Source of the DNA: Cordylochernes scorpioides
Taxonomy: Eukaryota > Arthropoda > Arachnida > Pseudoscorpiones > Chernetidae
DNA: 64,000 nucleotides
Assembly (NCBI GenBank): GCA_030710605.1
Contig: CP092877.1
Coordinates: 46,050,406 to 46,114,405, forward strand
Direction of reading: 5' to 3'
Position numbers and translations under genes: made by a program. Shown here one piece after another: positions 34,746 to 45,946 of this stretch. How positions within the stretch are numbered: position 1 is the first letter of the stretch; every line of letters starts with the position of its first letter. The notes below the pieces were generated by a model. It saw only the letters and a program-made list of their open reading frames with translations. It did not search any database and had not been told where the DNA came from.

Positions 34746-36814
34746 AACAATGTAAACTAATATGAAGTTACCGAGATAAGCAAATTTTTATTTTCACTAA
34801 AATTTCTAACTCTTTACTCAATATATGATTATCATCCAATAGCTGAAATATTTATTACAGGAATCGAAATTTGACAACGTTGATATGTTACAAGCTGAAG
34901 CTAAGACAACCTTGAGGATCTTCTCAAAAGATGATTTTATCTTCTGCTTTGGCAATTAGAAAAAGGATAGTACAGGTGTATTGAGGCGGGAGGAGTTTAT
35001 TTTGAAATATATAAATTTAGTTTTTTCTTTTTACATACTGAACAGTCCTGGAAATCAATAAATGCACCTTGTAAGTTTTTATTTCCAGTCTCAAATTTCT
35101 CTTAGGATTCTTGAATACTAGAAAAAAGTTGGGTTTTTTTAAAATATAGTACACACGGTTTTTTTTTGTATTTCGAAAAGACAAGTCGACTTGAAAATTA
35201 AAAATTTATTTAATGTTTTCGAAATATAAATTTAAGGTCAATATCCTCTGACAAGTTGTCCATTAGAAAAATTGTTTTATAAAAAATACTTTTTATTTTT
35301 GAATTTATTTATGTACTGATTAATTTTAGATTTTTATACAAAAAGTAAAACTTCAGCCATAATCTCGATATTTGCGAGCAAAACTAATTTCATTTCTTTG
35401 ATTGTTTTAAATGTGTTGATACAATTTTGTAAATAATATCTAAACATTTTCTTTTAAGATTTACCTAAATTGAGACTAAGTAACGACGAACATATATTTT
35501 AAGATAAAATTTACTCAATATTTCTTCATCGAATAGAGTATAAAAAAGTTTCATAATGAGTAAAATCTTTTACCATGGTAAAGATCATTGGGGGGGGGGG
35601 GGATATATACATAATAGGCTTCAGTTATAATACTTTAATATTTAAATAAAAATTTAAAAAGATAATATATTGTACAAAATGGTTCATTCATAGTTTAAAG
35701 CGAATTCATTTTTAAGAAAATTCGTAAATTTTTTAATATAAGTTATTTCTCTTTATTCTATGATTATATTTATTTGTGATTGGCTAATTTTATATTTTGT
35801 ATTTTTTTCTGTTACGTTGCGGTAAAATCAAAAATTGCATATTGTAAACATTATTGATTCAGTGATGTTTGTACAAGATACTAAAATAACTCTTTTGTCG
35901 ATCAATATCGCTCACTAATTCAGGTAATTTAGAATGACAACGTTATAAGTTTTTGTGTTCAATCGATACATGTCAATAAGTATGCATGCCCGACCTTTAA
36001 ACAATTACGAGAATAAAAAGTAATTACTGTATATACCAACCGTTTTTTACTACCTAAGGGAAAAAATAGAAAACTAGCAATTCATTTTAAAATTCTTTCA
36101 ATAGAGTGACAGTTATAATTCGCATAAAGCTATTTGAGTCTCATTGTATATTTCTATTATCTCTCCTATGATGTGCCAGCTTTCCTTTAAAAATTAAGAG
36201 TTATCTATAAATAAAAAAGTATATATTAAAAATATTTATATGTAATATATAGAATCATATATATAACAAAATTTGCCCCATTTCATTATTTTTTTTCTCA
36301 TATCTAAAATTTAAGCATAACCCTTTTCATTGTGTAACATAACACTTTCTTGTAATATATATTTTAAATAATTAAAACTCAATTTCTTAATATAAAAAAA
36401 TATATTTAGGAGTTATTCTTTATAAACTTTTAATTTTAAATAGGTTTTTCACAATATTTCTACATTATAAAAGTTGCCTATAGTAGGAATTTTTAGATAC
36501 CTTTATTTGCAGGTTAAAAATACAAAAAATACTTGCACGTTATAATTAATTTAGCAGGGATATATATATATGATTCTTAACATCTTCAACTTTTTCATTT
36601 CTTGAAGTGTCAATACCAAAAATCTACATTTGAATCAAAACATGACAATACGAGACAGATTTTTTTTTAGGCTTAGTTTGCAAAATATGTTCATTTTAAA
36701 GGAAGGTTTGATGGTATTTTATCATCAAAATTTTTGGGCCATTATACACCTGTAGAATAGACAGAATAACCAAATAAAGTTTGACTGAAGAAACAGATCA
36801 ATGTCAGCTTACAT
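34746..36814. other. AT-rich intergenic sequence
   Basis: No gene or repeat family recognised. A G-run lies at 35590-35602. Confidence 0.4.
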
Positions 36815-36818
36815 TAAC

Positions 36819-38123
36819 CCTTAGTTACTGGGGCCTATTTCCCTTACACAATTACTGGCGTTTGGCCTCTCAGGCCGACTTTTAAAATCAATAACAAACC
36901 ATGTTATTTATAATATTAAAAAGAAATTAAACGTATACACATAACTTCCAAAGAATAAATATATATTTTTTTTTTTAATAAACAGAGCTCTAAACAAAAT
37001 TAAATGAAAATTTACAAGAAACTCTTTCTATCTAAATATCTAAAATATTCTATATATATATTCTAAAAAATTCTATCTGAAATATTTTATTCAAGATTAG
37101 GTGCACAATTCAAGCATATTTCAATAGAATGATCTTTGCAGATTGGTTCTTTGCATTTTTTGCATTGCATTTGAGTTCGACGATCTTTTTTACATAGGTA
37201 GCATCTTTTGCGTTTTTTGGGACAAGGACTGCCGCTTGTGGATTCCTAGATAACACACATTATTGATATTTCGTTTGAATATCAAATAGATATTTGCCTA
37301 CCTCAAGTGAAGTTCCAGCATGCTTCTGAATTAATACTTGCAGATCTCGACAAATTTTTGGCTTGATTTCTCATATTCAAGGCATCTCTCATTAGTTGTA
37401 GAGCAAGCTGCTTTATAAAATATTTTCGAGCCATTTACACCGTCTTGCTTGACAGCCTTATAAATTACTGCTGAATTTATTGCAGCCACATCCAAAAAGT
37501 TAAAAAATAAACACAGGGGCCAACTTTTGGTTCTTCTTCAAACAGAATACATTTCTGATCAACTACATCCACCCCACCTTTTTGGTCATATTATAAAATG
37601 TGATTATCTCGGGGTTTTATTGTTCTGCAGTTTCTTGATCAATTGTTGTGGTCGAATGCATTGTGGAGAGTAATATAACAGATTTTCCAATTTTAGGGAC
37701 ATAGGATACCAAATTTTTGATTTTTGAAAAACCAAAAGTGGAACCGAACTTCTATTATATTATACAAAATTACAATCATAAAACACAATTTAGAATGCAT
37801 ATAATTGAAGCAAGAGTAATAAAAAAAAAGAATGCTCAACTTATTTGGTGCGTTTGAACGTCTATAAAACCAAAAGTAAAATGGCCAATAATAGGGACGC
37901 TAAAATTCCCAGTGACGTAATTACTGCCGCTCGGCTTTAAAGGCCGTTTGAATTAATAACTCGGGATATACAAAATAGATTTCTTATAAAATTAAAAGTT
38001 CTTCAAATAAATGCATTTTATTAAGCTACCCAAAATTTTGATGAAAAATGATACATTTTGAAATTTTCGCAAACATTTTAAATTTTCACACGGCCTTTCA
38101 AGCCGAACGCCAGTAATTACGGG
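36819..38123 (-). mobile_element. Short piggyBac derivative, copy 1
   Basis: TTAA lies at both ends (36815-36818 and 38124-38127), with terminal CCC...GGG and inner GAACGCCAGTAATT motifs. The minus strand encodes only the C-terminal part of a piggyBac transposase: a block matching the copy-2 stretch around IYKAVKQDG, then a cysteine-rich end (RCYLCKKDRRTQM, CKDHSIEICLNC) like the piggyBac CRD. The N-terminal catalytic aspartates are missing. About the same 1.3-kb structure as 41630-42936, in inverse orientation. Confidence 0.9.
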
Positions 38124-38176
38124 TTAAAAAAAAAACAACCCTAATTATTCTTGAAAATTATATTTTCATCATGGGG

Positions 38177-38465
38177 GTCGGTGGAAGGATGGTCTAAACC
38201 GTAGGTTTTAGACTGCTACAACCCAGGTTTGATACCCTCATTGGGCACTTTCTTTTCTGATTTAAAAAAAATGCTCCAATGGCCCCCGATCCATGTAAAA
38301 AGTCCAACCCTACCAGTGAGTGCAATTAACCAAAAGGGGCACTGAAACACTTATAAATGCAAAAGTAGAACATGCTTTTCACATGTGTAGACATGTGGTG
38401 CACTTACAGTAAAAGCAGTCTCCTACTTCTACCCACCATGATTATCATGGCCTGTACCACGTGTA
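38177..38465 (+). mobile_element. tRNA-derived SINE, copy 1
   Basis: Starts GTGGAAGGATGGTCTAAACC (box-A-like) followed by GGTTTGATACCC (box-B-like), then a shared body ending near GGATAAGCC and an A-run. Same family at 39234/43800 and 56641. It sits about 170 bp upstream of the ASPM start. Confidence 0.8.
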
Positions 38466-38634
38466 CTAAGGATAAGCCAAAAAAAAAAAAAGGGGGGGGG
38501 GGAGTTTTTAGGATTGTATGTGAAAAACGGTGGTTCCAATATATAGTTGGACATATAGTTTACTTATTTGTTATCTTGTATATGCTTCAAGAGATCTGGC
38601 AGATTGTAACAGAGAAGTGTGTTCCAGCGGAGTG

Positions 38635-39063
38635 ATGTTCAATGATCTGGACCATTCGGCATTCAGGAAGGCGGAGACCTTCAATGTCACTTTCTCCCCG
38701 CCACATGAGGTCAAGGAAGATGAGGAGCCTCCGGTTCTCCAGCTCGCACACTTCGCCCCAGTGCCCCACATGGACTTCGGGAATATCAAGCCGGGGCAGT
38801 CCAAATGCCGGGTCCTGCACATCCACAACCCTAACCACTCTGAGGAGCTAGTACAGGTCCAGAAATGTCCGGCCAACTTCAGCCTGCAATACACAGAGCT
38901 CACAGTACCCCCGGGTGAAACAATCCCCCTCACCATCATCTGGGAGCCTAAAGAAGTAGGCAATGTCCGCGGGCCTGTCTACTTCACAACAAACCACAAA
39001 CATCGAGGCAAAGCCATCCTGCAAGGCTCTGTGGTGGCGCCCAAGTCACGCCAACAGGCCACA
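38635..39063 (+). CDS. ASPM: ASPM-like gene, exon 1 (ASH domain)
   Basis: ATG at 38635. 143 codons run in phase 0 to a GTAAGT donor at 39064. The encoded region is an N-terminal ASH (ASPM/SPD-2/Hydin) domain: PVLQLAHFAPVPHMDFGNI matches the VLSLSHF...FGDV entry of vertebrate ASPM, followed by HNPN, the PPGETIPLTIIWEP strand block and a KHRGKAILQGS close. ASH domains occur in centrosome and cilium proteins. ASPM acts at mitotic spindle poles. The exon is GC-richer than its flanks and free of stops. It joins in phase with the exon at 45947 across a 6.9-kb transposon-filled intron. The upstream in-frame codons have another possible start, but the Met at 38635 best fits the family. Confidence 0.9.
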
Positions 39064-39233
39064 GTAAGTCTTATCATTAGTAGTGTGTTACAAAACTGAT
39101 AAAGGATGGTTGAGGAGGGAGTTCAGTCTTGACATCTTCCACTTTGTCCTTATTAGGTCTTACTTGAGATCACAGTCCTGTTTACACTATTGTGGAATGT
39201 TCTTCTTGCTAATACTGGTAGTTACTCCCTCTG

Positions 39234-39318
39234 GGGTTGGGTGGAAGGATGATCTAAACATTTGGTTTGCGACCGCTACGACCCAGGATCGAATTCTACA
39301 TTGGACACTTTTTACTAA
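39234..39318 (+). mobile_element. SINE copy 2, left part
   Basis: SINE head interrupted at its internal TTAA by the piggyBac element. The body continues at 43800. Confidence 0.85.
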
Positions 39319-39639
39319 TTAACCCTTAAGTACTCGCGCAGGATCTGATTGACCCCAGACACACTTATTTCATTTAATATCTAGAATTCTATAAAACATT
39401 TGGAGATCAAACCTTTGGTAGCTTAATTTTATATGACAATGAATCTGCAAACATATATTAACTTTATTTTGTTGCGCTATAATGGACAATAAAATGGAGA
39501 TGTGATCCAATGGACCCGGGCGAGTAATAACGTAACTTTAATTTTCAAGCATGGTGAAATAAGTAAGCTGCCTTATAGCTCGGTAACACTTTATATTATT
39601 TATCTATGACTTTGACTTAGTTTTGTAGGAACAAGAATA

Positions 39640-39965
39640 AAAATAAAACGGAAATTCCCCCAATTTTTGCTACAAAAGCTACGTTCTCAACTCACTATTC
39701 CATCTTTTGATTCAAAAAAAGAGAGAGTATACTGGTTTCATTTTTACCAAAAAAGTCCAAAGAATTTATTTTAATTATAATCATGTACTTCAAAAAACAA
39801 ATAGATTCTGAATACAGTGGAAAATATACACCAGAGATAACAAATTTATGTAATAAAACAAAATCAGATGTTAATGTAGTTGGTCAATTGTGTAAAATTT
39901 ACACAGTAAGTAGGAGGACAAGGAGTGGCCATTGTGCCTCTTTTCTGATCTCATCAATGTTTCAA
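39640..39965 (+). pseudogene. piggyBac transposase fragment
   Basis: In-frame pieces match the region before and around the last catalytic aspartate of piggyBac transposases: SGKYTPEI, then a degenerate KSDVNVVGQLC where GVDxVDQLC is usual, then SRRTRSG. The highly conserved GVD is changed, so the protein would be inactive even if complete. Confidence 0.8.
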
Positions 39966-40706
39966 TAAAGTATGTATATATAAGGAACACAAATTTGGAA
40001 ATATTGAAAAGAAAATAGTTTATTGAAAAGAGATTGCAATTGAGCTAATTGACCTAAACCTACAAAATGGGAAAATAAATGTATTTTGCTAAAAGATATC
40101 AAAAAACATATCTACACTTGCTTCTACAGATGAGCCACAGCAATCAAATTCTTAATATGTCATGATAAATTGACAGCTGTAAAGTTACTAGAGTGAGGTA
40201 TCCTTCATACATCAATAATAAATAGTAGAAGTGCCATAGAATAGCAATACAGAAGAAACACATAAACTACAGGAAAAAAAGGTGTGTAATGGCAAAAATT
40301 GTATTATATTAGTGTTTAGGTATTTGATTTAATTATTTTTTGCAATCCATTTAGTTGTTTCAAAATTAATATAGTTTAAATAGACGGCAACTTTTCCACC
40401 AAACCCCCATTAACCTTTGAAATTGCCTGAGTTGAGTGACTGACTGTAAAGAATCCTGACTGCGATGCCCATCTTCTCAGTAAGAATTAAAAAAAAAAAT
40501 GTTTATAAAAAAAAAATTAATCCAAAATACTGGCATGTAAATATTTTTTTGTAAAAAAAATAAAAGGGCATATGGAAATATTAGGCAAACATGTGTTCGT
40601 TAATGATTGCGACTGCATTTTAAACGTTTTTTAAAAAGAGATTTAAACAAATAAAGGCCAGAACAAAAATTAATTTAAAAAATATGAAATCCATTATTTA
40701 CATACA

Positions 40707-40957
40707 TTCACAAAAGCAAACGATGACAGAATTGATGACTCTGATACTTGTATATTTTAATAATAATATAAATGAGTTTTAAAAATTGTAAAAAAAAAAA
40801 AATGCATCGGCCGGGAATCGAACCCATGCCGCCCGCGTGGCAGGCGAGCATTCTACCACTGAACCACCGATGCTTATAAGAAATGGCCTTATTTGGGTAT
40901 TTATTCCATTCACAAAAGCAAACGATGACAGAATTGATTGTTGATGACTCTGATACG
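40707..40957. repeat. ~45-bp direct repeats around the tRNA-Gly gene
   Basis: CATTCACAAAAGCAAACGAT and following bases (to ACTCTGATAC) occur at about 40706-40745 and 40910-40954, the second with a 7-bp insertion. The tRNA lies between them. Confidence 0.8.
40803..40873 (-). tRNA. trnG-GCC: tRNA-Gly(GCC)
   Basis: 71 bases on the minus strand from GCATCGG (acceptor) to discriminator A. D-loop and box A read GTGGTTCAGTGGTAGAAT, anticodon loop CTGCCAC (GCC), T-loop TTCGATT. Acceptor, D and anticodon stems pair fully. The T stem has an A.G mismatch and a U.G pair (ATGGG against CCCGG), where the usual gene has CCGGG. A T-run (about 12 T) follows as a pol III terminator. There is no intron. A functional gene or a recently retroposed copy; the T-stem changes make me cautious. 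Confidence 0.9.
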
Positions 40958-40974
40958 TATATATATTAATAGTG

Positions 40975-41110
40975 TTTCTTCTGAAGGAAAATCAGCTAGG
41001 GTCATCATCAGCGAAACAGAAGCGTTGCCAATTTTGTGATTGCTCCAAAGTCTGAAATTCCAAAATTATATGTGCTAAATGCACTAAAACATTTGTACTC
41101 AAACCTCAAC
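40975..41110 (+). pseudogene. piggyBac cysteine-rich C-terminus
   Basis: Frame reads KQKRCQFCDCSKV, a stop, then KIICAKCTKTFVL: paired CxxC motifs as in the piggyBac C-terminal domain. It belongs to the 39323-43795 element. Confidence 0.7.
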
Positions 41111-41184
41111 TACACTTTTCAAGAAGTGTGCACAAGAAAAATTCAGATTTTTATTTATATTTTAAAGGAAATTGTTTGTATATA

Positions 41185-43557
41185 CAGTATATAACCTCTT
41201 TAATTCGACACATGCAAATTCGACACCCTACCTTAATTCGACCATATTCTGATGTCCCGACCGCCGGCCTATCAAATAACAAACCGTAATTCTACAGTAT
41301 CGATAATACGACAGTTCCGATAGTTCGACCATTTTAAAATTCCAATTTCGACAGTTGAATGTGTTTTTACATACAACTTTACCGCTAAACGGTATTAAGG
41401 CGGCGACGATCGGCATCGGCGAGCGCCGATAGGATCGCGCCTGCGCACTTTTGGTTTCTGTTAGTTTAAGTTTCACTTTGCAGTGCTGTTGCGCAATGTC
41501 GCGAGTGTTATTTTTTTTTTTTACGTAGGAATTTAGGCATTGTGCGCTAATTAATAATATAATTTCTTTTTAATTTTCAGCATTGAAATATTTTAGTTAT
41601 TTTCAAATTTACAAATAATTTCCTTTTAACCCGTAATTACTGGCGTACGGCTTGAAAGGCCGTGTGAAAATTAAAAATGTTTGCGAAAATTTCAAAATGC
41701 ATCATTTTTCATCAAAATTTTAGGTAGCCTAATAAAATGCATTTATTTGAAGAACTTTTAATTTTAAGAGAAATCTATTTTGTATATTCAGAGTTATTAA
41801 ATCAAACGGCCTTTAAAGCCGAGCGCCAGTAATTACGTCACTGGAAATTTTAGCGCCCCTATTATTGGCCGTTTCACTTTTGGTTTTATAGACGTTCAAA
41901 CGCAACAAATAAGTTGAGCATTCGTTTTTTTATTACTCTTGCTTCAATTATATGCATTCTAAATTGTGTTTTGTGATTGTAATTTTGTATATTATAATAG
42001 AAGTTTGGTTCCACTAATGGTTTTTCAAAAAAACAAAAATTTGGTATCCTATGTCCCTAAAATTGGAAAATCTGTTATATTACTCTCCACACTGCATTCG
42101 ACCACAACAATTGATCAAGAAACTGCTGAACAACAAAAGCCCAATATAATCACATTTTATAATATGACCAAAAAGGTGGTGTGGATGTAGTTGATCATAA
42201 ATGTATTCTGTTGGAAGAAGAACCAAAAGATGGCCCCTGTGTTTATTTTTAACTTTTTGGATGTGGTTGCAATAAATTCAGCAGTAATTTATAAGGCTGT
42301 CAAGCAAGACGGTGGAATGGCTCGAAAAGATTTTATAAAGCAGCTTGCTCTACAACTAATGAGAGATGCCTTGAATATGAGAAATCAAGCCAAAAATTTG
42401 TCAAGAGATCTGCAAGTATTAATTCAGAAGCATGCTGGAACTTCATCACTTGAGGTAGGCAAATATTTATTTGATATTCAAACGAAATATCAATAATGTG
42501 TGTTATCTAGGAATCCACAAGCGGCAGTCCTTGTCCCAAAAAACGCAAAAGATGCTACCTATGTAAAAAAGATCGTCGAACTCAAATGCAATTCAAAAAA
42601 TGCAAATAACCAATCTGCAAAGATCATTCTTTCGAAATATGCTTGAATTGTGCACCTAATCTTGAATAAAATATTTCAGATAAAATTTTTTAGAATATAT
42701 ATATAGAATATTTCAGATATTTAGATAGAAAGAGTTTCTTGTAAATTTTCATATAATTTTGTTTAGAGCTCTGTTTATTCGAAAAAACAAAATATTTATT
42801 CTTTGGAAAATATGTGTATATGTTTAATTTCTTTTTAATATTATAATTAACATGGTTTATTATTGATTTTAAAAGTTGGCCTGAGAGGCCGAACGCCAGT
42901 AATTGTGTAAGGAAAATAGGCGCCAGTAACTAAGGGTTAAATAAATAAATCTTCATATGTACCACAATGATTATGATAACATTTTATTTCATTATTCCAT
43001 TTCAATGTTATTATAAAAGATTTAAACACAAAATCAATAACACCTGCAGCAGCAGTGGATGACTTTAATACAATAAAAGCTCTTTGTTATTTAAAACACA
43101 TTCCAGAGGAAGAAAGACATGCACGTTTTTTTTTAAATAGACCATCTGGAATACATTTTGAATAGGATATCAGTGAAAAAACAGACATCTATAAAGGAAT
43201 TTTTAAAAAGATCTTCATGATTATTTTTAAATTATATTTTTCAATTTTCTTTTTATTTTCCTTATTTATTTCCTTTCAACTGCTATATTCTTCAATTAGA
43301 ATAAAATATTATTTGTAATTATTTGTGTTTCAAAAATATGTATTATTGCCATTTTGTCCCTGATACTAAAAGTTATTCATGAAAATACAAAAAAGTACAT
43401 ACAATGATTTAAATTAATATCATTAATATATTTTTAAAAAATATTATTTTAGTGAGTTAGATGATTAGCTACTCATATCTAACCTTAATTCAACACTTCC
43501 TTTAATTCAACCGAAAGCTCTGATCCTTTGGGGTGCTGAATTAAAGAGGTTCGACTG
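41185..43557 (+). mobile_element. Tigger/pogo-like DNA transposon remnant
   Basis: Ends CAGTATATAACCTCTTTAAT and (reverse complement of the right end) CAGTCGAACCTCTTTAATTC, flanked by TA. After removing the nested piggyBac about 1.07 kb remains. A short piece at 43060-43165 (DDFNTIKALCYL...) resembles the C-terminus of pogo/Tigger transposases. Inserted in the 3' part of the larger piggyBac. Confidence 0.75.
41630..42936 (+). mobile_element. Short piggyBac derivative, copy 2
   Basis: TTAA at 41626-41629 and 42937-42940. Same structure as copy 1 (36819-38123) in + orientation. Transposase pieces: LVSYVPKIGKSVILLSTLHS (42030s), IYKAVKQDGGMARKDF and onward (42191-42496), and the cysteine-rich end near 42535-42650 after a frame break. 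Two copies with the same internal deletion imply that the deleted form itself was mobilised by another transposase. Confidence 0.9.
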
Positions 43558-43799
43558 TATTAATAGTTTATATTTTTTGCCATATTACCAATTTTATCAA
43601 ATAAAAATAATTAATAATGTAAGTTTTTATAATAAATTGATATATTTGTAAACTTGAGACTGCATTCTTTTGGATGCAAACAAAAATTATATCTATATTT
43701 TATTTTTCAAGGATTTTATTCATTGTAGAATATTTGGGTCTGCGAGACCCCGCGCTAGTACTAACATCAGTAAAATAGGCTTGAGTAACTAAGGGTTAA

Positions 43800-44010
43800 A
43801 AAAAAAATGCTCCAATGGCTCCTGCTTTTTTCAAAAGTCCAAACCCATCAGTGAGTGCAAGTAACTAAACAGGGCTCTGGCACATTTGTAAGTGCAAAAG
43901 TCGAACTGCTTTCACATGTGTAGTATACATGTGGGTGCACTTAGAGTAAAAGCAGTCGCCAACTTCTACCCACCATGATTATCATGGCTTGTACCATGTC
44001 TACCAGAGAT
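43800..44010 (+). mobile_element. SINE copy 2, right part
   Basis: Continues the SINE begun at 39234: ATGCTCCAATGGCTCCTG through TCATGGCTTGTACCATG, as in copies 1 and 3. Confidence 0.85.
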
Positions 44011-44369
44011 CAAGTTTCACTGTGCACTGTTTCCATACAGTAACACCTCATGTAGGGGGGGTCAACACCATATGGGGATGGTAAAAGTCCACAGTTCTAA
44101 TAGAACTCTCAGGGTAGGATAAGGACATATCAGCATGCTTCATCAACCAATACATTACTGCCTAGATTCCCCAGTGTGTAAAGTACTTCACGCCTTTGGA
44201 TTTGATCTTCATCAAGAGGTGGCTAGGTCTTATTCATTTGTTTTAAAGTAACTTACATGTTGAGAGAAATGCCAATAAATAAAGGGGAGTATAAAAAATA
44301 TTGTCATTTTATTTTCTTATATTTCTTTGTCTCTTAAGGTTAATTGAAAATGTTTGAATTTAACCCACT

Positions 44370-44600
44370 TTTTTTTTTTCATCTACCTTATACAAGAAAA
44401 TAAGACCTAATCCAAATAATTTAATAGTGTATGACGTTTCTGCAACAGCATTGTTACCATCATCACACAAAAGAATGAATGAGAAAAAATATGATGGTAA
44501 CAATTTTTTTGCCGAAACGTCACACAATATTAAATTATTTGGATTAGGTCTTATTTTCTTGTATCTATAATCCAAATTGTGCTTTATCATTTTCATTTAC
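44370..44600. mobile_element. Short foldback of Penelope-like tails
   Basis: Inverted arms (about 44385-44475 and 44498-44565) carry AATCCAAATAATTTAATA and the hairpin block around GTTACCATCATC / GATGGTAACA with CCGAAACGTCACAC, as at the ends of the PLE at 54135-55416. No coding sequence between. Confidence 0.65.
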
Positions 44601-44949
44601 CATTTTATTCCATAACTTAAAAATGATTGTCGAACAAATTCAGGTTAAATTCAAGCCTTTTTAATTGTCCTTGTTAAGAGACAAATATACATAAGATTCT
44701 AAAAGTCAAAATTGCAAAATTTGTTACCTTTATAAAATCTCTTTGTTTTTTTTTTTTTTTTTTAATTTGAAAATGAAGGGAGAAAGAGAAATAAGACAGA
44801 ACATCTCTCCTGGTTGTGCAAACAAACTGTGGCTTTGTACATCATACGTAGATTAGAATCTGCACTTTATCGAAATTTAAACAATTTTGTGATCTTTGTG
44901 AAAAAAAGTACAAAAGTGAATTTGTACTGGGATCAGGTGAATAAATTAA

Positions 44950-45145
44950 TAAAAAGGCATCTCCTGATTGTGCAACTGAAAGTTGCTGATGGCTTGTGCC
45001 ATCTATCGGAATAAATATCAAGTAATCATTGATTTTTTTTTCTGAATAATTAAAAAATCAATGATTAGTTGATATTTATTCTAACAGATGGTGCAAGCCA
45101 TCAGCAACTTTTAGTTGCACTCTCAGGAAATGCCTCTTTCTTAAT
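44950..45145. repeat. Foldback MITE
   Basis: Near-perfect inverted arms: GCATCTCCTGATTGTGCAAC to TTGATATTTAT-like sequence mirror at 45058-45138, separated by a T-run. A weaker relative of the arm occurs at 44801-44840. Confidence 0.75.
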
Positions 45146-45550
45146 TTGTAATCTTTGTTTTCTATAATACCTGTCTAAACTAGGATCCTGTTGTAAAACT
45201 GAAACAACTACTTGGTCCCTGGGTTACCCCTTATCTCAGCAGCCCTCTGTTAAGTGGGAACTTGGCAATGTGCCAGCATCAATGCAATCCCTTGGTTCAA
45301 TTTTATTATTTTCTTTAGTTCCTCTTTTAAATTGGCAAAGATGAAATAAAAACTATATTGTGACATTTATTATTTTTCAAATAGCCGAATCACTATAGAG
45401 TAAAACCTTGCGATATAGCAAACCCCAATGGGATTGCTTTTGGTTTATTATAGTCATGGTTCACTCTATAGTGTCATAAATATTAAATATGATTTCAAGA
45501 GGGAAGGGTTTCTATATGCCTGGTTTGTTTTAGTAAAATTTCACTATATA
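45146..45550. other. ASPM intron 1 sequence with MITE remnant
   Basis: About 45393-45545 contains GTAAAACCTTGCGATATAGC and TATAGTCATGGTTCACTCTA, a relative of the small MITE at 56510-56619. The rest is unassigned. Confidence 0.45.
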
Positions 45551-45732
45551 CAGTAGAACCTCCGCGAGAGAACAACTCTCGTTAGAGGACACCTCTCTAC
45601 AAAGGACAGTTTTCATTGCCAAAATTACCATTTTTACAATTTAGCAACTCTCCGGTAAGAGGACACCTCTCTCTAAAGGACACTTTGGCTCTGCAATTAG
45701 TTGTTGTTCTTTACAGGGAGGTAATTCTACTG
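45551..45732. mobile_element. Tigger-type MITE (family T), copy 1
   Basis: CAGTAGAACCTCC at one end, its complement (GGAGGTAATTCTACTG) at the other, TA on both sides, about 180 bp. Relatives at 48760, 53799 and 60267. Confidence 0.8.
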
Positions 45733-45946
45733 TATCTATTTAGGGATATAGAAAATATTTTGTATTTCAAATATTGTTTTTTGGCAATATTTTCACAAGT
45801 TTTTATTGATGTGCGGTGAACCCTAGCATGTGTTATTGTCCTATTCAACATTGTAAGTAGCCTTCCATCCATGTAATAATAAAATGTTCCTCTAATTCCC
45901 TGTGTTTCTCCTTCAAAATGTCAAACCTCTTCTCTGTGTTTTCCAG

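Larger units (their letters stand above)
39323..43795 (+). mobile_element. Decayed piggyBac element inside a SINE
   Basis: Starts CCCTTAAGTACTC, ends GAGTAACTAAGGG, flanked by TTAA at 39319-39322 and 43796-43799. Own sequence is about 2.1 kb (39323-41184 and 43558-43795), the rest being a nested Tigger and second piggyBac. It carries transposase fragments (39640-39965 and 40975-41110) and a tRNA-Gly gene. Confidence 0.88.
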
